Counted from the first letter of the stretch, positions 8,294 through 18,486 are shown. The stretch: DNA of 64,000 nt from Oligella urethralis DSM 7531 (GCF_000372065.1 NZ_AQVB01000003.1:62196-126195), one strand, 5' to 3'. Made by a program: numbers and translations. The notes: generated by a model not told the origin, from the letters alone.

Positions 8294-9553
8294 TCAAGCA
8301 AAAAGACGCTCATGCTTTTCCCGCAGCCGTTGCCGGTCCGCATCAAATACTAGCGCCTTTTCAGCGCGCTCAAGCGCCACCTCCGCCACCTCTTTTGCGG
8401 CATGACGCACACCAGATTCAGGCGCATGCTGAGCAATGCCGGCCAACACCTTTTGCATCACCAAATTCACTTCAAGCATATGCCCACCATCGCGCATTAA
8501 AGGCAAGAAAGCATCCACCAACCATTCTTGATAGTCAATAGCGACAATCGATAAGCGATCGAAGCTTGAGTCCGAGGCCTGTGCTTCATCTGTCTCTACC
8601 TCCTCAATCAGTAAAGACATCAAATCATACATCACTTGAATCGCTGTACCCGGATCGTTAACGGCGGGAGACAAGGCGCGCTGCCCCGCCTCACTCATCA
8701 CTAAAAAGCCCCATGCCGGATCCTGCTCAAAACTGCGCGCTACATCCACCACAAAACAACTCCTCATATTGGCTAGCGCCTGCTCACTATCATCATTCGA
8801 CCTGAATTGCACTAAGGCCAACACCGTACTAGGGAGAATCATTTCTCCTGGGCGCACCATAATATGCAAATAGCAGTCACTATCTTCAGCCTTTTTTTGT
8901 AAACCGGCTAAATCAATATGGGTTAAAAAACCGCTCTTGTTGTGCCTCAGCGCTTTTGCCCTGTCATCCACAGTGCCTTGCCAAGTCGCGCCTAAGTTGG
9001 GTCGTAGACGCACTTCACGCAAGGGCTTTTGCGTAGCGGCTTTAATCTTACTCAGCGTATTCGCTAAACGCCCCAATAACGATAAGGTATGCACCCAACG
9101 AATCAGCGTAATGATCAAATACAGCAATACAAATAATGTGGCAATAAATAAGGCAAAACGACCATTTTGTCCATAGTAGCCCAGTCCCAACGCAACTCTG
9201 GCAATAATGGCATAAATAAAAGCCGAAATAAAACTAGCAATTGCCATCCGTGTATTATCATCACTCATGACCAATTCGGTGGCACGCGGTGTAGCACCAT
9301 TGGAGGCGGAGGAAAAAGCCGACACCATAATGGATAAAGAAAAGGTACTGACCGCCAACATACTGGAAGCAATCACATCCAATAAGCTCTGCAGGGTATC
9401 TAAATCAATGTCTGGCAAAAAGCTTGGTGGCACAAATACATTGACCCAAGCCGCGGCAGCGGCAATCAACAACGCCAACAAGGCACCGGCCGTTGGCATT
9501 AACCATAACTGATTGCCAGGTTTACGCAAATTAACTATCAATCGGTAAAACAT
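8294..9553 (-). CDS. DUF2254 predicted membrane protein
   Basis: A 419-residue inner-membrane protein of the DUF2254 family, function unknown. The N-terminal third has about four hydrophobic segments (near 18-40, 60-85, 107-128, 132-155). The rest is soluble and carries the family hallmark SEAGQRALSPAVNDPGTA. The C-terminus is helical and charged. It lies after an MscS channel gene on the same strand, but a strong hairpin separates the two, so it is probably transcribed from its own promoter. Family assignment is firm; no role can be stated. Confidence 0.85.
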   Translation of the reverse strand: MFYRLIVNLRKPGNQLWLMPTAGALLALLIAAAAAWVNVFVPPSFLPDIDLDTLQSLLDVIASSMLAVSTFSLSIMVSAFSSASNGATPRATELVMSDDNTRMAIASFISAFIYAIIARVALGLGYYGQNGRFALFIATLFVLLYLIITLIRWVHTLSLLGRLANTLSKIKAATQKPLREVRLRPNLGATWQGTVDDRAKALRHNKSGFLTHIDLAGLQKKAEDSDCYLHIMVRPGEMILPSTVLALVQFRSNDDSEQALANMRSCFVVDVARSFEQDPAWGFLVMSEAGQRALSPAVNDPGTAIQVMYDLMSLLIEEVETDEAQASDSSFDRLSIVAIDYQEWLVDAFLPLMRDGGHMLEVNLVMQKVLAGIAQHAPESGVRHAAKEVAEVALERAEKALVFDADRQRLREKHERLFA

Positions 9554-9574
9554 AGCGATAACATAAAATAAAGC

Positions 9575-9617
9575 TTGGGCTAATAAGCGGGCACGCTGCG
9601 CCTAGTCATTAGCCCAA
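9575..9617 (-). terminator. Terminator of the MscS gene
   Basis: TTGGGCTAAT (9575-9584) pairs with ATTAGCCCAA (9608-9617). On the minus strand the stem is followed by a T-rich GCTTTATTTTA run. It lies just after the mechanosensitive channel stop codon. Confidence 0.75.
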
Positions 9618-9622
9618 AACAA

Positions 9623-10897
9623 CTACTCCACGTGCTCTTCCGCTTGCTTCAGAGTCGCTTCTGCTACACAGCGCCAGTCATAACCAGAGGGTGCCTGGAA
9701 AATACGCAATCCGAAGACATGAGCAACAGCAAAAATATGATCGAAAATATCGCTTTGAATCGTTTCATACTCGCCCCAGGCGGTGGTATTGGTAAAGCAG
9801 TAGACCTCCAACGGCACCCCTTCAGCGGTGGCTGCCATCTGTCGCACCATAATCGTCATATGCTGATGAATCCTCGGGTGCTGCTTTAAATAAGCCACAA
9901 TATAAGCCCTAAAGGTGCCGATATTGGTTAAATGGCGCTGATCCAAAAAGCGTGCCATCCCCTCTGCAGCAAGCTCCTTATTGTGCTCGGAAATTTCTTT
10001 ACTTTTAGCAACTAAGTACTGCGCTAAGCGACGACTGCCGCTCATTTTTTGCAACTCCTCAGCATCGATAAAACGAATGCTATTAATATCAATACACACT
10101 TGACGCTTAATACGGCGACCACCCGACTCCTGCATGCCGCGCCAGTTTTTAAAGGAATCAGAAATCAAAGCAGAGGTTGGAATGGTGGTGACCGTTTTAT
10201 CAAAGTTTTGCACCTTTACCGTGGTTAAACCGATTTCCACCACATCCCCATCCGCATTGTACTTGGGCATTTCAAGCCAGTCCCCTACTCTGAGCATGTT
10301 ATTAGCTGATAACTGAATACCTGCCACAAAACCCATAATCGGACTCTGGAACACCAACATCAACACCGCCGTCATCGCACCGAAACCACTGATCACAATG
10401 CCCGGCGATTGCCCCATCAGCACGGAAATAATCAAAATAATGGTGATGACCGCAATCACTAATTTAAACGTTTGTTGAAAACCCTGTACTGGTAAGGCGT
10501 CCAACTTATGATTACGTCTTGCCATGCGCCCTAGTACATCAACAAAGGAGGCAATGGAAAGGGCCGAAAAGATCAGTATCAACACACGTGCGACCATCAT
10601 AATCAACCGTAGAAAATCATCCTGTGACTCAAGCAACAACTCGCTGAGCGCACGGAAGACCATAATCACGGTGGTTAAATACACATAATGCAGGGTTTTT
10701 GACTGCCCTAAAATCGGTAAAAAGGAGCCTTTGGTCTTCTGTAAAAAACGACGAAAAATACGATCGACCAAGGTCTTAGCCGTAAAATAATAAACAACCG
10801 TGATGGTTAAAATACACAGAAGAAATACAATCTTGACGACTAGGGTGTTATCAGCTAGGCCAATACTCTCCAGCACTCCAAGAATACTATCTCTCAT
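9623..10897 (-). CDS. MscS-family mechanosensitive channel (YbdG-like)
   Basis: A mechanosensitive ion channel of about 424 residues, expected to gate under hypo-osmotic stress in the inner membrane. Several N-terminal helices precede the MscS core: LVFQSPIMGFVAGIQLSANN, then VGDWLEMPKYNADGDVVEIG and NFDKTVTTIPTSAL of the beta domain. The insert between the beta domain and the C-terminus (GRRIKRQVCIDINSIRF, DQRHLTNIGTFRAYI) resembles the YbdG/MscM branch. The frame opens at 10930, but the ATG at 10897 has AAGGGAG at good spacing and gives a natural N-terminus, so I use it. A hairpin ends the gene. Confidence 0.9.
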   Translation of the reverse strand: MRDSILGVLESIGLADNTLVVKIVFLLCILTITVVYYFTAKTLVDRIFRRFLQKTKGSFLPILGQSKTLHYVYLTTVIMVFRALSELLLESQDDFLRLIMMVARVLILIFSALSIASFVDVLGRMARRNHKLDALPVQGFQQTFKLVIAVITIILIISVLMGQSPGIVISGFGAMTAVLMLVFQSPIMGFVAGIQLSANNMLRVGDWLEMPKYNADGDVVEIGLTTVKVQNFDKTVTTIPTSALISDSFKNWRGMQESGGRRIKRQVCIDINSIRFIDAEELQKMSGSRRLAQYLVAKSKEISEHNKELAAEGMARFLDQRHLTNIGTFRAYIVAYLKQHPRIHQHMTIMVRQMAATAEGVPLEVYCFTNTTAWGEYETIQSDIFDHIFAVAHVFGLRIFQAPSGYDWRCVAEATLKQAEEHVE

Positions 10898-10932
10898 AAA
10901 AAGCTCCCTTGTTAATAACAATTCATGCAAAC

Positions 10933-10965
10933 AATTAAAGCTCCGTACAGATAGGAGCTTTAATT
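10933..10965 (-). terminator. Terminator of gor
   Basis: AATTAAAGCTCC (10933-10944) pairs perfectly with GGAGCTTTAATT (10954-10965) around a 9-base loop. It lies between the gor stop and the MscS start. The T-run after the stem is weak. Confidence 0.65.
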
Positions 10966-10985
10966 AATAGATGAAAAAAATTGCT

Positions 10986-12338
10986 TTATTCAGTCACCGG
11001 TTGACGCATCGTCACAAACTCTTCAGCTGCCGTCGGATGGATACCGATGGTGCTATCGAAAACTGCTTTGGTTGCACCAGCCTTTATTGCGACAGCAAAA
11101 CCTTGTGTAATTTCGCCGGCATCATCGCCCACCATATGCAATCCCACGACCCTATCACTGGCTTTATCCACCACGAGCTTCATCATGGTCCGGGCACTGC
11201 TGCCGCTAAGCGTATGCTTAAGTGGCCGGAAATCGGTGCGATAAATCACCACCTCATCAAATTGCTCACGCGCTTCTTCTTCGGTCAAGCCTACAGTCCC
11301 AATATTAGGATGCGTAAAAACAGCCGTTGGAATATTATCATAACTCAGCTTACGCTCACCCTTGCCAAATAAATAATGCACCAGCACCATGGCCTCACCG
11401 GTAGCAACAGGTGTTAGCTGAACCCGATCGGTGACATCGCCTAAGGCAAAAATGGATGGGATATTACTGCGATAGTTTGCATCAACCTGAATCTCACCTC
11501 GTTGACCGAGTGCTACGCCCACCCTTTCTAGGCCTAAATCAGCGGTTCTAGGGACACGGCCAGTGGCATACATCACGGCATCCACCTCAAGCGTGTCGTT
11601 ATTTTTGAGATGAACGAGATAATGATCCGCTTTTTTCTCAATCGAGGCGACATCGCTTTGAACCCGTAGATCAACACCTGCTTTACGCATTTCCTCGCTT
11701 ATATGCTGACGAATATCACCGTCAAAACCTCGCAACACCTGCTCGCCACGGTAAAGCTGGGTAACCTGGGAGCCTAAGGCATTAAAAATGGAGGCAAATT
11801 CACACGCAATATAACCGCCACCCACGATTAAAAAGCGCTTAGGAAATACTGGTAAATCAAACACCTCATTGGAGGTAATCACATGCTCCTTACCTGGTAT
11901 GTCGGGCACCATCGGCCAACCACCAGGCACAACTAAAATATACTTAGCGCTATACTGCTGCCCCTCAACCTCAACCGTATGCTCATCAAGCAACTTGGCC
12001 CAACCGCGAATCAGTTCAGCCCCTGAGTTTTTAATAAGATTATCGTAAATACCGTTTAAACGCGTGATTTCCTGAGCACGCTGACGCTTTAGCACCTCCC
12101 AATCCAAGCTAGTCTCACCCACTGACCAACCATAGCCGGCAGCTTCGCTAAAGGCCTCATTAAACTGGGCAGCATAACTATAGAGCTTTTTAGGAATACA
12201 ACCGACGTTCACGCAGGTACCGCCTAAATCCTTAGACTCGGCAATCGCCACTTTTGCTCCGGCTTGAGCAGCAAAACGAGCAGCTCTCACGCCGCCACTA
12301 CCTGCACCAATAACAAAAAGATCGTATTGATATTCCAT
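10986..12338 (-). CDS. gor: Glutathione-disulfide reductase
   Basis: An NADPH- and FAD-dependent flavoenzyme that keeps glutathione reduced in the cytoplasm; 450 residues, full length. FAD binding is seen in [13 protein letters not shown]. The redox-active pair C42/C47 lies in [13 protein letters not shown]. The NADPH-binding stretch is [14 protein letters not shown], and the dimer-interface catalytic motif is [14 protein letters not shown] with its histidine and glutamate. Dihydrolipoamide dehydrogenase is excluded by overall motif pattern and length. CGGGAG lies upstream of the ATG. The gene appears monocistronic, with its own hairpin. Confidence 0.95.
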   Translation of the reverse strand: MEYQYDLFVIGAGSGGVRAARFAAQAGAKVAIAESKDLGGTCVNVGCIPKKLYSYAAQFNEAFSEAAGYGWSVGETSLDWEVLKRQRAQEITRLNGIYDNLIKNSGAELIRGWAKLLDEHTVEVEGQQYSAKYILVVPGGWPMVPDIPGKEHVITSNEVFDLPVFPKRFLIVGGGYIACEFASIFNALGSQVTQLYRGEQVLRGFDGDIRQHISEEMRKAGVDLRVQSDVASIEKKADHYLVHLKNNDTLEVDAVMYATGRVPRTADLGLERVGVALGQRGEIQVDANYRSNIPSIFALGDVTDRVQLTPVATGEAMVLVHYLFGKGERKLSYDNIPTAVFTHPNIGTVGLTEEEAREQFDEVVIYRTDFRPLKHTLSGSSARTMMKLVVDKASDRVVGLHMVGDDAGEITQGFAVAIKAGATKAVFDSTIGIHPTAAEEFVTMRQPVTE

Positions 12339-12395
12339 AAAAACTCCCGATAAATTTAAACTTCAAAATAAATCATTAGGCAGCCGCCAATGAAA

Positions 12396-13952
12396 CTACG
12401 ACTTAGCACCTAAGTCATTTTCACCTGCTTCATAAATGACATTAGCACGACCCACCAATAAAGGATCGATTTTACCTACTGCCTTAATGTCTTTATTTGC
12501 GTAATCAAAGCGATGTAGTACGTAGCGCATCGCATTTAAACGTGCCCGTTTCTTACAATTGGATTTGACCACAGTCCACGGCGCATCACTGGTATCGGTA
12601 TGGTAGAACATCGCCTCTTTAGCGGCAGTATAATCATCCCATTTATCAAGCGAAGCCAAGTCAACCGGTGATAGCTTCCACTGCTTCAGGGGATGCGTCT
12701 GACGTTGCTTAAAGCGACGCAATTGCTCATCACGACTCACCGAGAACCAGAATTTAATTAAGTGAATGCCACTCGACACCAAGTTTCGCTCAAATTCTGG
12801 CACTTGACGCATAAACTCCATGTACTGCGCATCGGTACAGAAACCCATCACCCGTTCCACCCCGGCGCGATTATACCAAGAGCGGTCAAATAGCACGATT
12901 TCACCCTTGGTCGGCAAGTGCTGTACATAGCGTTGGAAGTACCACTGACCTGACTCTGTCTCGGTAGGCTTTTGTAGAGCCACCACACGTGCAAAACGTG
13001 GGTTTAAATGCTCCATAAAGCGCTTAATGGTGCCCCCCTTACCGGCAGCATCACGACCTTCAAAAATAATTACCACACGCTCGCCAGTCTCTTGTACCCA
13101 CGACTGCAACTTCAACAATTCAACTTGCAGATCGTACTTTTGGTACTCATAATTACGGCGTGACATCAGGTATTTGTAGGGATACACACCCTCAACATCA
13201 TAATCGTCTGCTAATACACGATCATATTCGGCTGCTCGTGCTGCGGCCATGCGACGTCTTTCTGAGCGAATTGCGCGCACCAGATCACGACGCTCATCAT
13301 CCGCCAGGCTATCTAAGAGATCACGAATAAACTCCTGCTGCTCATCAAAAGGCGCAGACAGCTTTTCGCCTAATAACTGTGAAATAATTTGCACCTGGCG
13401 ATCATGCTTCGCATCAATGCGGTCCTCTACGAAGAGCTTACGCGTTTCGTCAAGGCTGTCACCGTATAAGGTATCACCCTCAATGCTTTCAATTAACTTG
13501 CCAAGACGCTCAACGCTATTTTCCAACTCCTCCTTGCGCGCTTCGAGAATTTCCTTAATATCATCGGTGTCAGTGATGCTTTGTGGCGTAGCTGTATCAA
13601 GCTTGCTTGGCTCGATGACTTTGGCTTGCTTTGCTGGTCTTGTCGCTGGTGCTTTTCTGCTTGGCGCCTTAGTGGCAGGGGAAGCTTTTTTAGCCGTGGT
13701 GCGACGGGTTTTAGCTGCGGTGGAGGTCTTTTTAGCTGCCGTTGTGCCAGTCTTAGCTGCTACCCCAGTTTTTTTAGTGGCCGCTGAGGTGGTTTTGACC
13801 GCTTTAGCCACTTTTTTGACCGCTTTAGTCGCTTTTTTGGCAGTCGCTTTCTTAGCGCTACTCGCCTTTTTACCTACGCTAGTCGTGCCTTTGGGGGCAG
13901 CGGCTACGCTAGGGTCTGGGATTGTACTATTGTCTGTTGTGTTTTGAGCCAT
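12396..13952 (-). CDS. ppk2: Polyphosphate kinase 2 with histone-H1-like N-terminal tail
   Basis: A PPK2-family enzyme that transfers phosphate between polyphosphate and nucleoside diphosphates. The catalytic domain occupies about residues 255-500, with the Walker A motif GRDAAGKGG at 299-307, the DRSWYNRAGVE lid/Walker B region near 356, and the family block HLNPRFARVVALQKPT. Class I PPK2 proteins are usually near 300 residues, whereas this one has 518. Residues about 24-110 are a low-complexity Lys/Ala/Thr tail built of KKATAKKATKA-type repeats like histone H1 or AlgP. Residues 125-250 form a charged helical linker. AAGGTAGG precedes the ATG, and a TATAAT lies on the minus strand at 14009-14004. 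The fused tail is the odd feature; it may bind DNA or polyphosphate. Confidence 0.93.
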   Translation of the reverse strand: MAQNTTDNSTIPDPSVAAAPKGTTSVGKKASSAKKATAKKATKAVKKVAKAVKTTSAATKKTGVAAKTGTTAAKKTSTAAKTRRTTAKKASPATKAPSRKAPATRPAKQAKVIEPSKLDTATPQSITDTDDIKEILEARKEELENSVERLGKLIESIEGDTLYGDSLDETRKLFVEDRIDAKHDRQVQIISQLLGEKLSAPFDEQQEFIRDLLDSLADDERRDLVRAIRSERRRMAAARAAEYDRVLADDYDVEGVYPYKYLMSRRNYEYQKYDLQVELLKLQSWVQETGERVVIIFEGRDAAGKGGTIKRFMEHLNPRFARVVALQKPTETESGQWYFQRYVQHLPTKGEIVLFDRSWYNRAGVERVMGFCTDAQYMEFMRQVPEFERNLVSSGIHLIKFWFSVSRDEQLRRFKQRQTHPLKQWKLSPVDLASLDKWDDYTAAKEAMFYHTDTSDAPWTVVKSNCKKRARLNAMRYVLHRFDYANKDIKAVGKIDPLLVGRANVIYEAGENDLGAKS

Positions 13953-14066
13953 CGCTAAACCTACCTTTTTATTTTATATGCTTAAGAAAAACTGTATATT
14001 TAGATTATACTAGGCTCTAAAAAGCGATGAATTAAATCAAATTAATATCATGGATATTTTCACGAT

Positions 14067-14879
14067 ATGACACAACGTACCTTATCAATTGCTGGCGTTG
14101 ATCCCTCTGGCGGCGCTGGTGTTTTAGCCGACATTAAAGCCATGAGCGCCCTCGGCACCTATGCTTGCGGGGTGGTTGCCGCACTGACTGCACAAAGCAC
14201 CCAGGGCGTGACCGGGGTGATGCCAGTACCGCCCGAGTTTATTCGTTTGCAGCTCAAAACCCTTTTTAACGATGTTCAAATCGACGCCATTAAATTGGGC
14301 ATGCTTGGTGAAAGTCCAGTGATCGAAGCGGTTGCCGAAGAGCTAATCGCCTATGAGGGACATCGTCATTGCATCTTGGATCCCGTGATGGTGGCTAAGG
14401 GTGGCGATCAATTGCTACCGCATTCCTCAGTACCCACCTTGATTGAGGCGTTGATCCCGCAAACCACGATGATTACGCCTAACCTACCGGAAGCGGCGAT
14501 CTTAACCTCACAGTCCACCCCTGAGACCAAGAAGCAAATGTATCAACTAGCGGAAAAGCTGCATCAGCTGTTCAAGCAAACTGATGAACGTTGGGTACTA
14601 CTTAAAGGGGGTCATTTACCGCACAATGAACTGGTCGATTTACTATTTAACGGCGATCAAATGATCGAACTACCTAATCAGCGCATTAACACCAAAAACA
14701 CCCATGGCACAGGTTGTACATATTCGGCCGCCATTTGCGCCCTCGCCACCCGCGACGATGATATTGTTCGAGCCACCAAAGACGCCAAAGCCTATTTAAT
14801 CAAAGCCATTGAGCGTGCCGATGAGATGGAGGTAGGTTCAGGTCATGGCCCCCTACATCATTTCCATCAATGGTGGTAA
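14067..14879 (+). CDS. thiD: Hydroxymethylpyrimidine/phosphomethylpyrimidine kinase
   Basis: A ribokinase-fold enzyme that phosphorylates HMP and HMP-P in thiamine synthesis; 270 residues, normal for ThiD. SIAGVDPSGGAGVLADIK (5-22) is the substrate-binding start, and ILDPVMVAKGG lies near 108. NTHGTGCTYSAAI (about 211-223) holds the anion hole and catalytic aspartate/glycine region, here with GTGC. No obvious Shine-Dalgarno precedes the ATG. It is divergent from ppk2. No thiE or thiC lies nearby, so this is probably a stand-alone thiamine gene, perhaps also used for vitamin salvage. Confidence 0.92.
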   Translation: MTQRTLSIAGVDPSGGAGVLADIKAMSALGTYACGVVAALTAQSTQGVTGVMPVPPEFIRLQLKTLFNDVQIDAIKLGMLGESPVIEAVAEELIAYEGHRHCILDPVMVAKGGDQLLPHSSVPTLIEALIPQTTMITPNLPEAAILTSQSTPETKKQMYQLAEKLHQLFKQTDERWVLLKGGHLPHNELVDLLFNGDQMIELPNQRINTKNTHGTGCTYSAAICALATRDDDIVRATKDAKAYLIKAIERADEMEVGSGHGPLHHFHQWW

Positions 14880-14972
14880 ATCCCTAGTTTTAATTTAGTT
14901 TAAGCGTTAAAATTAAGCAATTTCAGAATTTATTGATGTTCCCACGCAACGTTTGATAATTGAGAGTCGGGT

Positions 14973-15650
14973 ATGAATAAACCTATTAATTCCCTAGAGC
15001 TTAGCCGCTACAACATGGTTGAGCAACAAATTCGCCCTTGGGGTATTCTTGACGATAAGGTCTTGGACGCCTTATTAGCGCTAGATCGCACTCGCTTTAT
15101 GGATCCTAAGTATCATAATATTGCCTTTGCCGATCTAGAGGTACCGATTGAGGTAGACGGCAGCAAAACCGGCGAATCCATGCTCTGCCCTAAGATGGAG
15201 GCACTGTTTGCTCAGGAATTACAGCTTCAGCCTGAAGACTCTGTACTAGAAATTGGTACCGGTAGTGGTTTCCAAGCCGCCTTACTAAGCCGTCTCTGTC
15301 GACAGGTGCACAGTGTAGAGATTGATTCTCGCATTGCGGCCCAAGCTCAGAAAAACTTAAGACAAGCTGGCATCACCAATGTACAGGTAGAGGTTGGTGA
15401 TGGCCGTGCCGGCTGGGGTAATAACGAGTTTAATGCCATTTTAGTGACTGGCTCGGTACCCACTGTGGCGGATTCATTAAAGTATCAACTAGCGATTGGC
15501 GGTCGTTTGATTATTACCGTTGGTCAAGCCCCATTAATGGAAGTGCATCGTATTGTGCGCACGGATGCCGCCAATTTTGAATCCGAGGTGCTATTAGAAA
15601 GCTATATCAAACCACTGCGTGGCGCCGTAGCCTCAAACTTTAAGTTCTAA
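14973..15650 (+). CDS. pcm: Protein-L-isoaspartate O-methyltransferase
   Basis: An AdoMet-dependent methyltransferase that starts repair of isoaspartyl residues in aged proteins; 225 residues. The start RYNMVEQQIRPWGILDDKVL resembles the PCMT family's MVxxQI opening. AdoMet motif I is VLEIGTGSGFQAALLSRLC (about 91-109), followed by an acidic VEID loop and a VGDGRAGW post-motif. LRGAV closes the protein. The family includes paralogues without proven repair activity, so the exact substrate is less sure than the fold. A perfect hairpin with a T-run follows. Confidence 0.88.
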   Translation: MNKPINSLELSRYNMVEQQIRPWGILDDKVLDALLALDRTRFMDPKYHNIAFADLEVPIEVDGSKTGESMLCPKMEALFAQELQLQPEDSVLEIGTGSGFQAALLSRLCRQVHSVEIDSRIAAQAQKNLRQAGITNVQVEVGDGRAGWGNNEFNAILVTGSVPTVADSLKYQLAIGGRLIITVGQAPLMEVHRIVRTDAANFESEVLLESYIKPLRGAVASNFKF

Positions 15651-15682
15651 CTTTGGGGCGCCCGAGTCAGAACGCACACATT

Positions 15683-15708
15683 AACCGGTATCTTGATACC
15701 GGTTTTTT
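15683..15708 (+). terminator. Terminator of pcm
   Basis: AACCGGTATC (15683-15692) pairs with GATACCGGTT (15695-15704) and is followed by TTTTTT. The T-run overlaps the last bases of the convergent rfaE2 gene. Confidence 0.85.
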
Positions 15709-16189
15709 ATTGTCTGATTTTTTTGACCAAGGCCGTGGTTGAGCGCTCGTAGACAAAAGGAATCGCCACTGCCCTGCCGCCCCAACTCTCAACCAACGTC
15801 GTTTCAGGCAACAAATGCATTTGATAATCACCGCCCTTAACAATCACATCAGGCCTTAAACGTTCAATCAGCTGATAAGGCGTATCCTCACTAAAGTGAG
15901 TTACTGCGCTCACGCTTGACAGCGCCGCTAGCAAGGCCTGCCTATCTTCGCAACAATTTAAAGGACGCTCCTCACCCTTAGCCAGGCGCTTCACCGAGTC
16001 GTCCGTATTAACCGCCACAATCAAGCTAGCACCTAACTGTGCTGCCTGGTCCAAATAACTGACATGACCGCGGTGCAAAATATCAAAGACCCCATTGGTA
16101 AAGATTAAAGGTCGCTTTAGCCTACCCTCGTCCAAGGCCTTTAAACACTCGTCCACAGTTAATATCTTATGTTCGAAGCGGATGTTCAT
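15707..16189 (-). CDS. rfaE2: D-beta-D-heptose 1-phosphate adenylyltransferase
   Basis: It adenylates heptose 1-phosphate to ADP-heptose for the lipopolysaccharide inner core. At 160 residues it matches the separate adenylyltransferase domain of HldE. The nucleotidyltransferase signature FTNGVFDILHRGHVSYLDQA (about 30-49) contains the HxGH motif as HRGH, and VNTDDSVKRLAKGEERP and the C-terminal YERSTTALVKKIR follow. The kinase domain (RfaE1) is not in this window, so the two activities are split here. It is the last gene of a run with ubiB, separated from it by two bases, so the pair is cotranscribed despite unrelated functions. Confidence 0.93.
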   Translation of the reverse strand: MNIRFEHKILTVDECLKALDEGRLKRPLIFTNGVFDILHRGHVSYLDQAAQLGASLIVAVNTDDSVKRLAKGEERPLNCCEDRQALLAALSSVSAVTHFSEDTPYQLIERLRPDVIVKGGDYQMHLLPETTLVESWGGRAVAIPFVYERSTTALVKKIRQ

Positions 16190-16191
16190 AA

Positions 16192-17739
16192 CTATCTCCA
16201 GTAAATCACAGCTAACACGGCAATGACTAATTGAGATATTGCCATCACATATAAAAGGAAACGATTATTTTTTTGGGATCGTCGCAGTGCCTTTAGCTCC
16301 GCGGCGATTTTAGGTAAATTGCCCTGCTCACTCAAGGCCGTATGCACTAAGCGCGGCACCTCTGGTAATAACTGAGCCCAATGCACCGATTCCTTTTTAA
16401 GCTTTTGCAATACACCTTGAGGTCCTACACGCTGATACATCCAGCGCTCCAAAAAAGGCTTGGCAGTTTGCCATAAATCCAGATCGGGATCGAGCTGTCG
16501 ACCCATGCCCTCTACATTTAATAGGGTTTTTTGTAGCAGCACCAATTGCGGCTGAATTTCCACATTAAAGCGCTTAGAAGTTTGGAATAAACGCATTAAT
16601 ACCGCACCTAAAGAAATTTCCGATAATGGCAAATCAAAATAGGGCTCGCACACTGCGCGCACTGCCGCCTCTAACTCCTCCTCGCGCGTCTCCGGTGGTA
16701 CCCAAGCCGATTCAATATGTAATTGAGCCACGCGCCGATAATCACGCTGGAAGAAAGCCAAAAAGTTTTGTGCCAAGTAGTTTTTGTCAAACTCGGACAA
16801 GGTACCCACAATCCCGAAATCCAAGGCCGCATAACGACCCCTAGCATCAATATCTTGGGTCACGAGGATATTACCCGGGTGCATATCAGCATGGAAAAAA
16901 CCATCATCAAAGACCTGAGTAAAGAAAATCTCTACCCCCTCGCGTGCGAGCTTTTTAATATCCACACCCTGGGCTTGAAGCTGTGCCATCTGATTAATGG
17001 GTATGCCCTCAATCCACTCCATGGTAAACACCTGGCTTGAGGTCAGTGGCCAATAAACCTCGGGCACCTTAAGCAGTTTTTCACGTCCTTCGAGTTCAAA
17101 ATTACGGCGTAACTGACTGCAATTTGAGGCTTCAATCTGCAGATCTAATTCATCATGTAAATACTTATCGAATTCAGCCACCACCTCTTTAGGACGTAAG
17201 CGACGCCCATCAGGTAATAACCAATGCACCACCGCTGCGGCTGAACGCATTAAAGCCAAATCGCTTTCAATGGTTTTAATAATGCCGGGGCGCAAAATCT
17301 TCACCGCCACTTGTTTTGCATCATGGGTTTCGGCACGATGCACCTGGGCCACTGAAGCCGAGGCAATAGGTTCACGCTCAAAGCGAGCAAATAACTGCGC
17401 AATTGGCTTACGCAGTGACTTCTCAACAATTGCCACCGCCTCTTCAGAGGAAAAGGGCGGCACCCTGTCCTGTAAGGCGACTAATTCCTCAGCAATGTCC
17501 AATGGCACAATATCGGGACGGGTGGAGAGTACCTGACCAAACTTTACATAAATTGGCCCCAAACTTTCTAAAGCAAGACGTAGTCGCACGCCACGCGGCT
17601 CTTTGTACTTAGACTTTCTGCCAAAAAAACTGATGATGCGTCGTAACAAAGGTCGTTGAGGAATGGCATCGATCAACAATTCCTCCAAACCATATTTGTA
17701 CATGACAAAGAGAATAATAAAGGCTCTGAATCTAAACAT
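16192..17739 (-). CDS. ubiB: Ubiquinone biosynthesis ATPase/kinase-like protein UbiB
   Basis: A membrane-bound atypical ADCK/ABC1 kinase-like ATPase needed for ubiquinone synthesis; 515 residues. The KxGQ motif is present as [16 protein letters not shown] (about 70-85). The nucleotide loop is A-rich, [14 protein letters not shown]. The metal-binding HADMHPGNI and ALDFGIVG motifs lie near 286-315. The C-terminus ends in a hydrophobic anchor ([20 protein letters not shown]), as expected. GGAG lies upstream of the ATG. It sits between ubiJ and rfaE2 in one unidirectional run. Confidence 0.95.
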   Translation of the reverse strand: MFRFRAFIILFVMYKYGLEELLIDAIPQRPLLRRIISFFGRKSKYKEPRGVRLRLALESLGPIYVKFGQVLSTRPDIVPLDIAEELVALQDRVPPFSSEEAVAIVEKSLRKPIAQLFARFEREPIASASVAQVHRAETHDAKQVAVKILRPGIIKTIESDLALMRSAAAVVHWLLPDGRRLRPKEVVAEFDKYLHDELDLQIEASNCSQLRRNFELEGREKLLKVPEVYWPLTSSQVFTMEWIEGIPINQMAQLQAQGVDIKKLAREGVEIFFTQVFDDGFFHADMHPGNILVTQDIDARGRYAALDFGIVGTLSEFDKNYLAQNFLAFFQRDYRRVAQLHIESAWVPPETREEELEAAVRAVCEPYFDLPLSEISLGAVLMRLFQTSKRFNVEIQPQLVLLQKTLLNVEGMGRQLDPDLDLWQTAKPFLERWMYQRVGPQGVLQKLKKESVHWAQLLPEVPRLVHTALSEQGNLPKIAAELKALRRSQKNNRFLLYVMAISQLVIAVLAVIYWR

Positions 17740-17750
17740 GCTGAACTCCG

Positions 17751-18368
17751 CTATTGACCCTTAGCCAAAGTACTTTCTAAGGCACCTAAACGCTGTTCTA
17801 AGGCCTCAATCTCACGATTCAGATCATTAAACTGAACGCTTGCCACTAAAATTTCTTGATCATAGCTAAGACTGTCGGCGCCGACTCTCAATAGAGTCTT
17901 CACACCCGCTTGCCCCCGCTCCAACAGCAGGCGTTCGGTTCTAAGTAAATGCGACGTTAATACGGGTCCGATCAAATTAGCTAGATACGACGCTCGATCC
18001 CAACGCAAATCACGCGCCAAATCGGAAACTAAATTTGCCAAACCCGCCTCACCCTCAATGTATACATAAGACATCAAGCGCTTAATATCCGGCGTGCTAC
18101 CAGGCTTAGCACGACTTAATTCTTGTAGCAAAGCACTCATATCCTCTGCCTTCACGGTGACGATAACATTTGGCACCGCCTCCTTTTCGCTCAAAGCCAC
18201 TAAGCCATGCGCATTGATACTTAAAACCAAGGAAGACAGCGGCAATTGAAATTTGACTGTCTTGCCGAGGTACTGCCGCATACGCTCTTGCGCCCAAGGT
18301 TCTTGCTGCAGCAAGGAATTAAATAAACGAACCAAGATCAACTTTGGCTGAAACAGGGAGGACAGCAT
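17751..18368 (-). CDS. ubiJ: Ubiquinone biosynthesis accessory factor UbiJ (SCP2 domain)
   Basis: UbiJ carries an SCP2 lipid-binding domain and, with UbiK, scaffolds the soluble Ubi complex that hydroxylates and methylates ubiquinone intermediates. The 205-residue protein has an SCP2-like N-terminal part (about 20-110) and a C-terminal coiled coil ([20 protein letters not shown]). The match is by fold pattern and by the typical ubiE-ubiJ-ubiB neighbourhood, because sequence conservation is low. ubiB starts 12 bases after its stop, which suggests cotranscription. Confidence 0.85.
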   Translation of the reverse strand: MLSSLFQPKLILVRLFNSLLQQEPWAQERMRQYLGKTVKFQLPLSSLVLSINAHGLVALSEKEAVPNVIVTVKAEDMSALLQELSRAKPGSTPDIKRLMSYVYIEGEAGLANLVSDLARDLRWDRASYLANLIGPVLTSHLLRTERLLLERGQAGVKTLLRVGADSLSYDQEILVASVQFNDLNREIEALEQRLGALESTLAKGQ

Positions 18369-18423
18369 ACAAATCCCGATTAAATTAAAAAAGATAGTTT
18401 AGCTTATCGAGCCGATAAAATGG

Positions 18424-18452
18424 TAAAGGCTTCTTTAAAAAAGAAGCCTTTA
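18424..18452 (-). terminator. Terminator of the Tim44-like gene
   Basis: TAAAGGCTTCTTT (18424-18436) pairs perfectly with AAAGAAGCCTTTA (18440-18452) around a three-base loop. It lies after the Tim44-like gene and before ubiJ on the minus strand, so ubiJ probably has its own promoter or depends on read-through. Confidence 0.7.
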
Positions 18453-18486
18453 TACCTAAAACAAGTCACGCTGAAAAGCGCTGGCA

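Noticed and set aside
13249-13947. Plus-strand open frame of 232 codons inside the ppk2 gene
   Set aside because: It is the antisense shadow of the Lys/Ala tail; low-complexity codons on the coding strand leave the other strand open.
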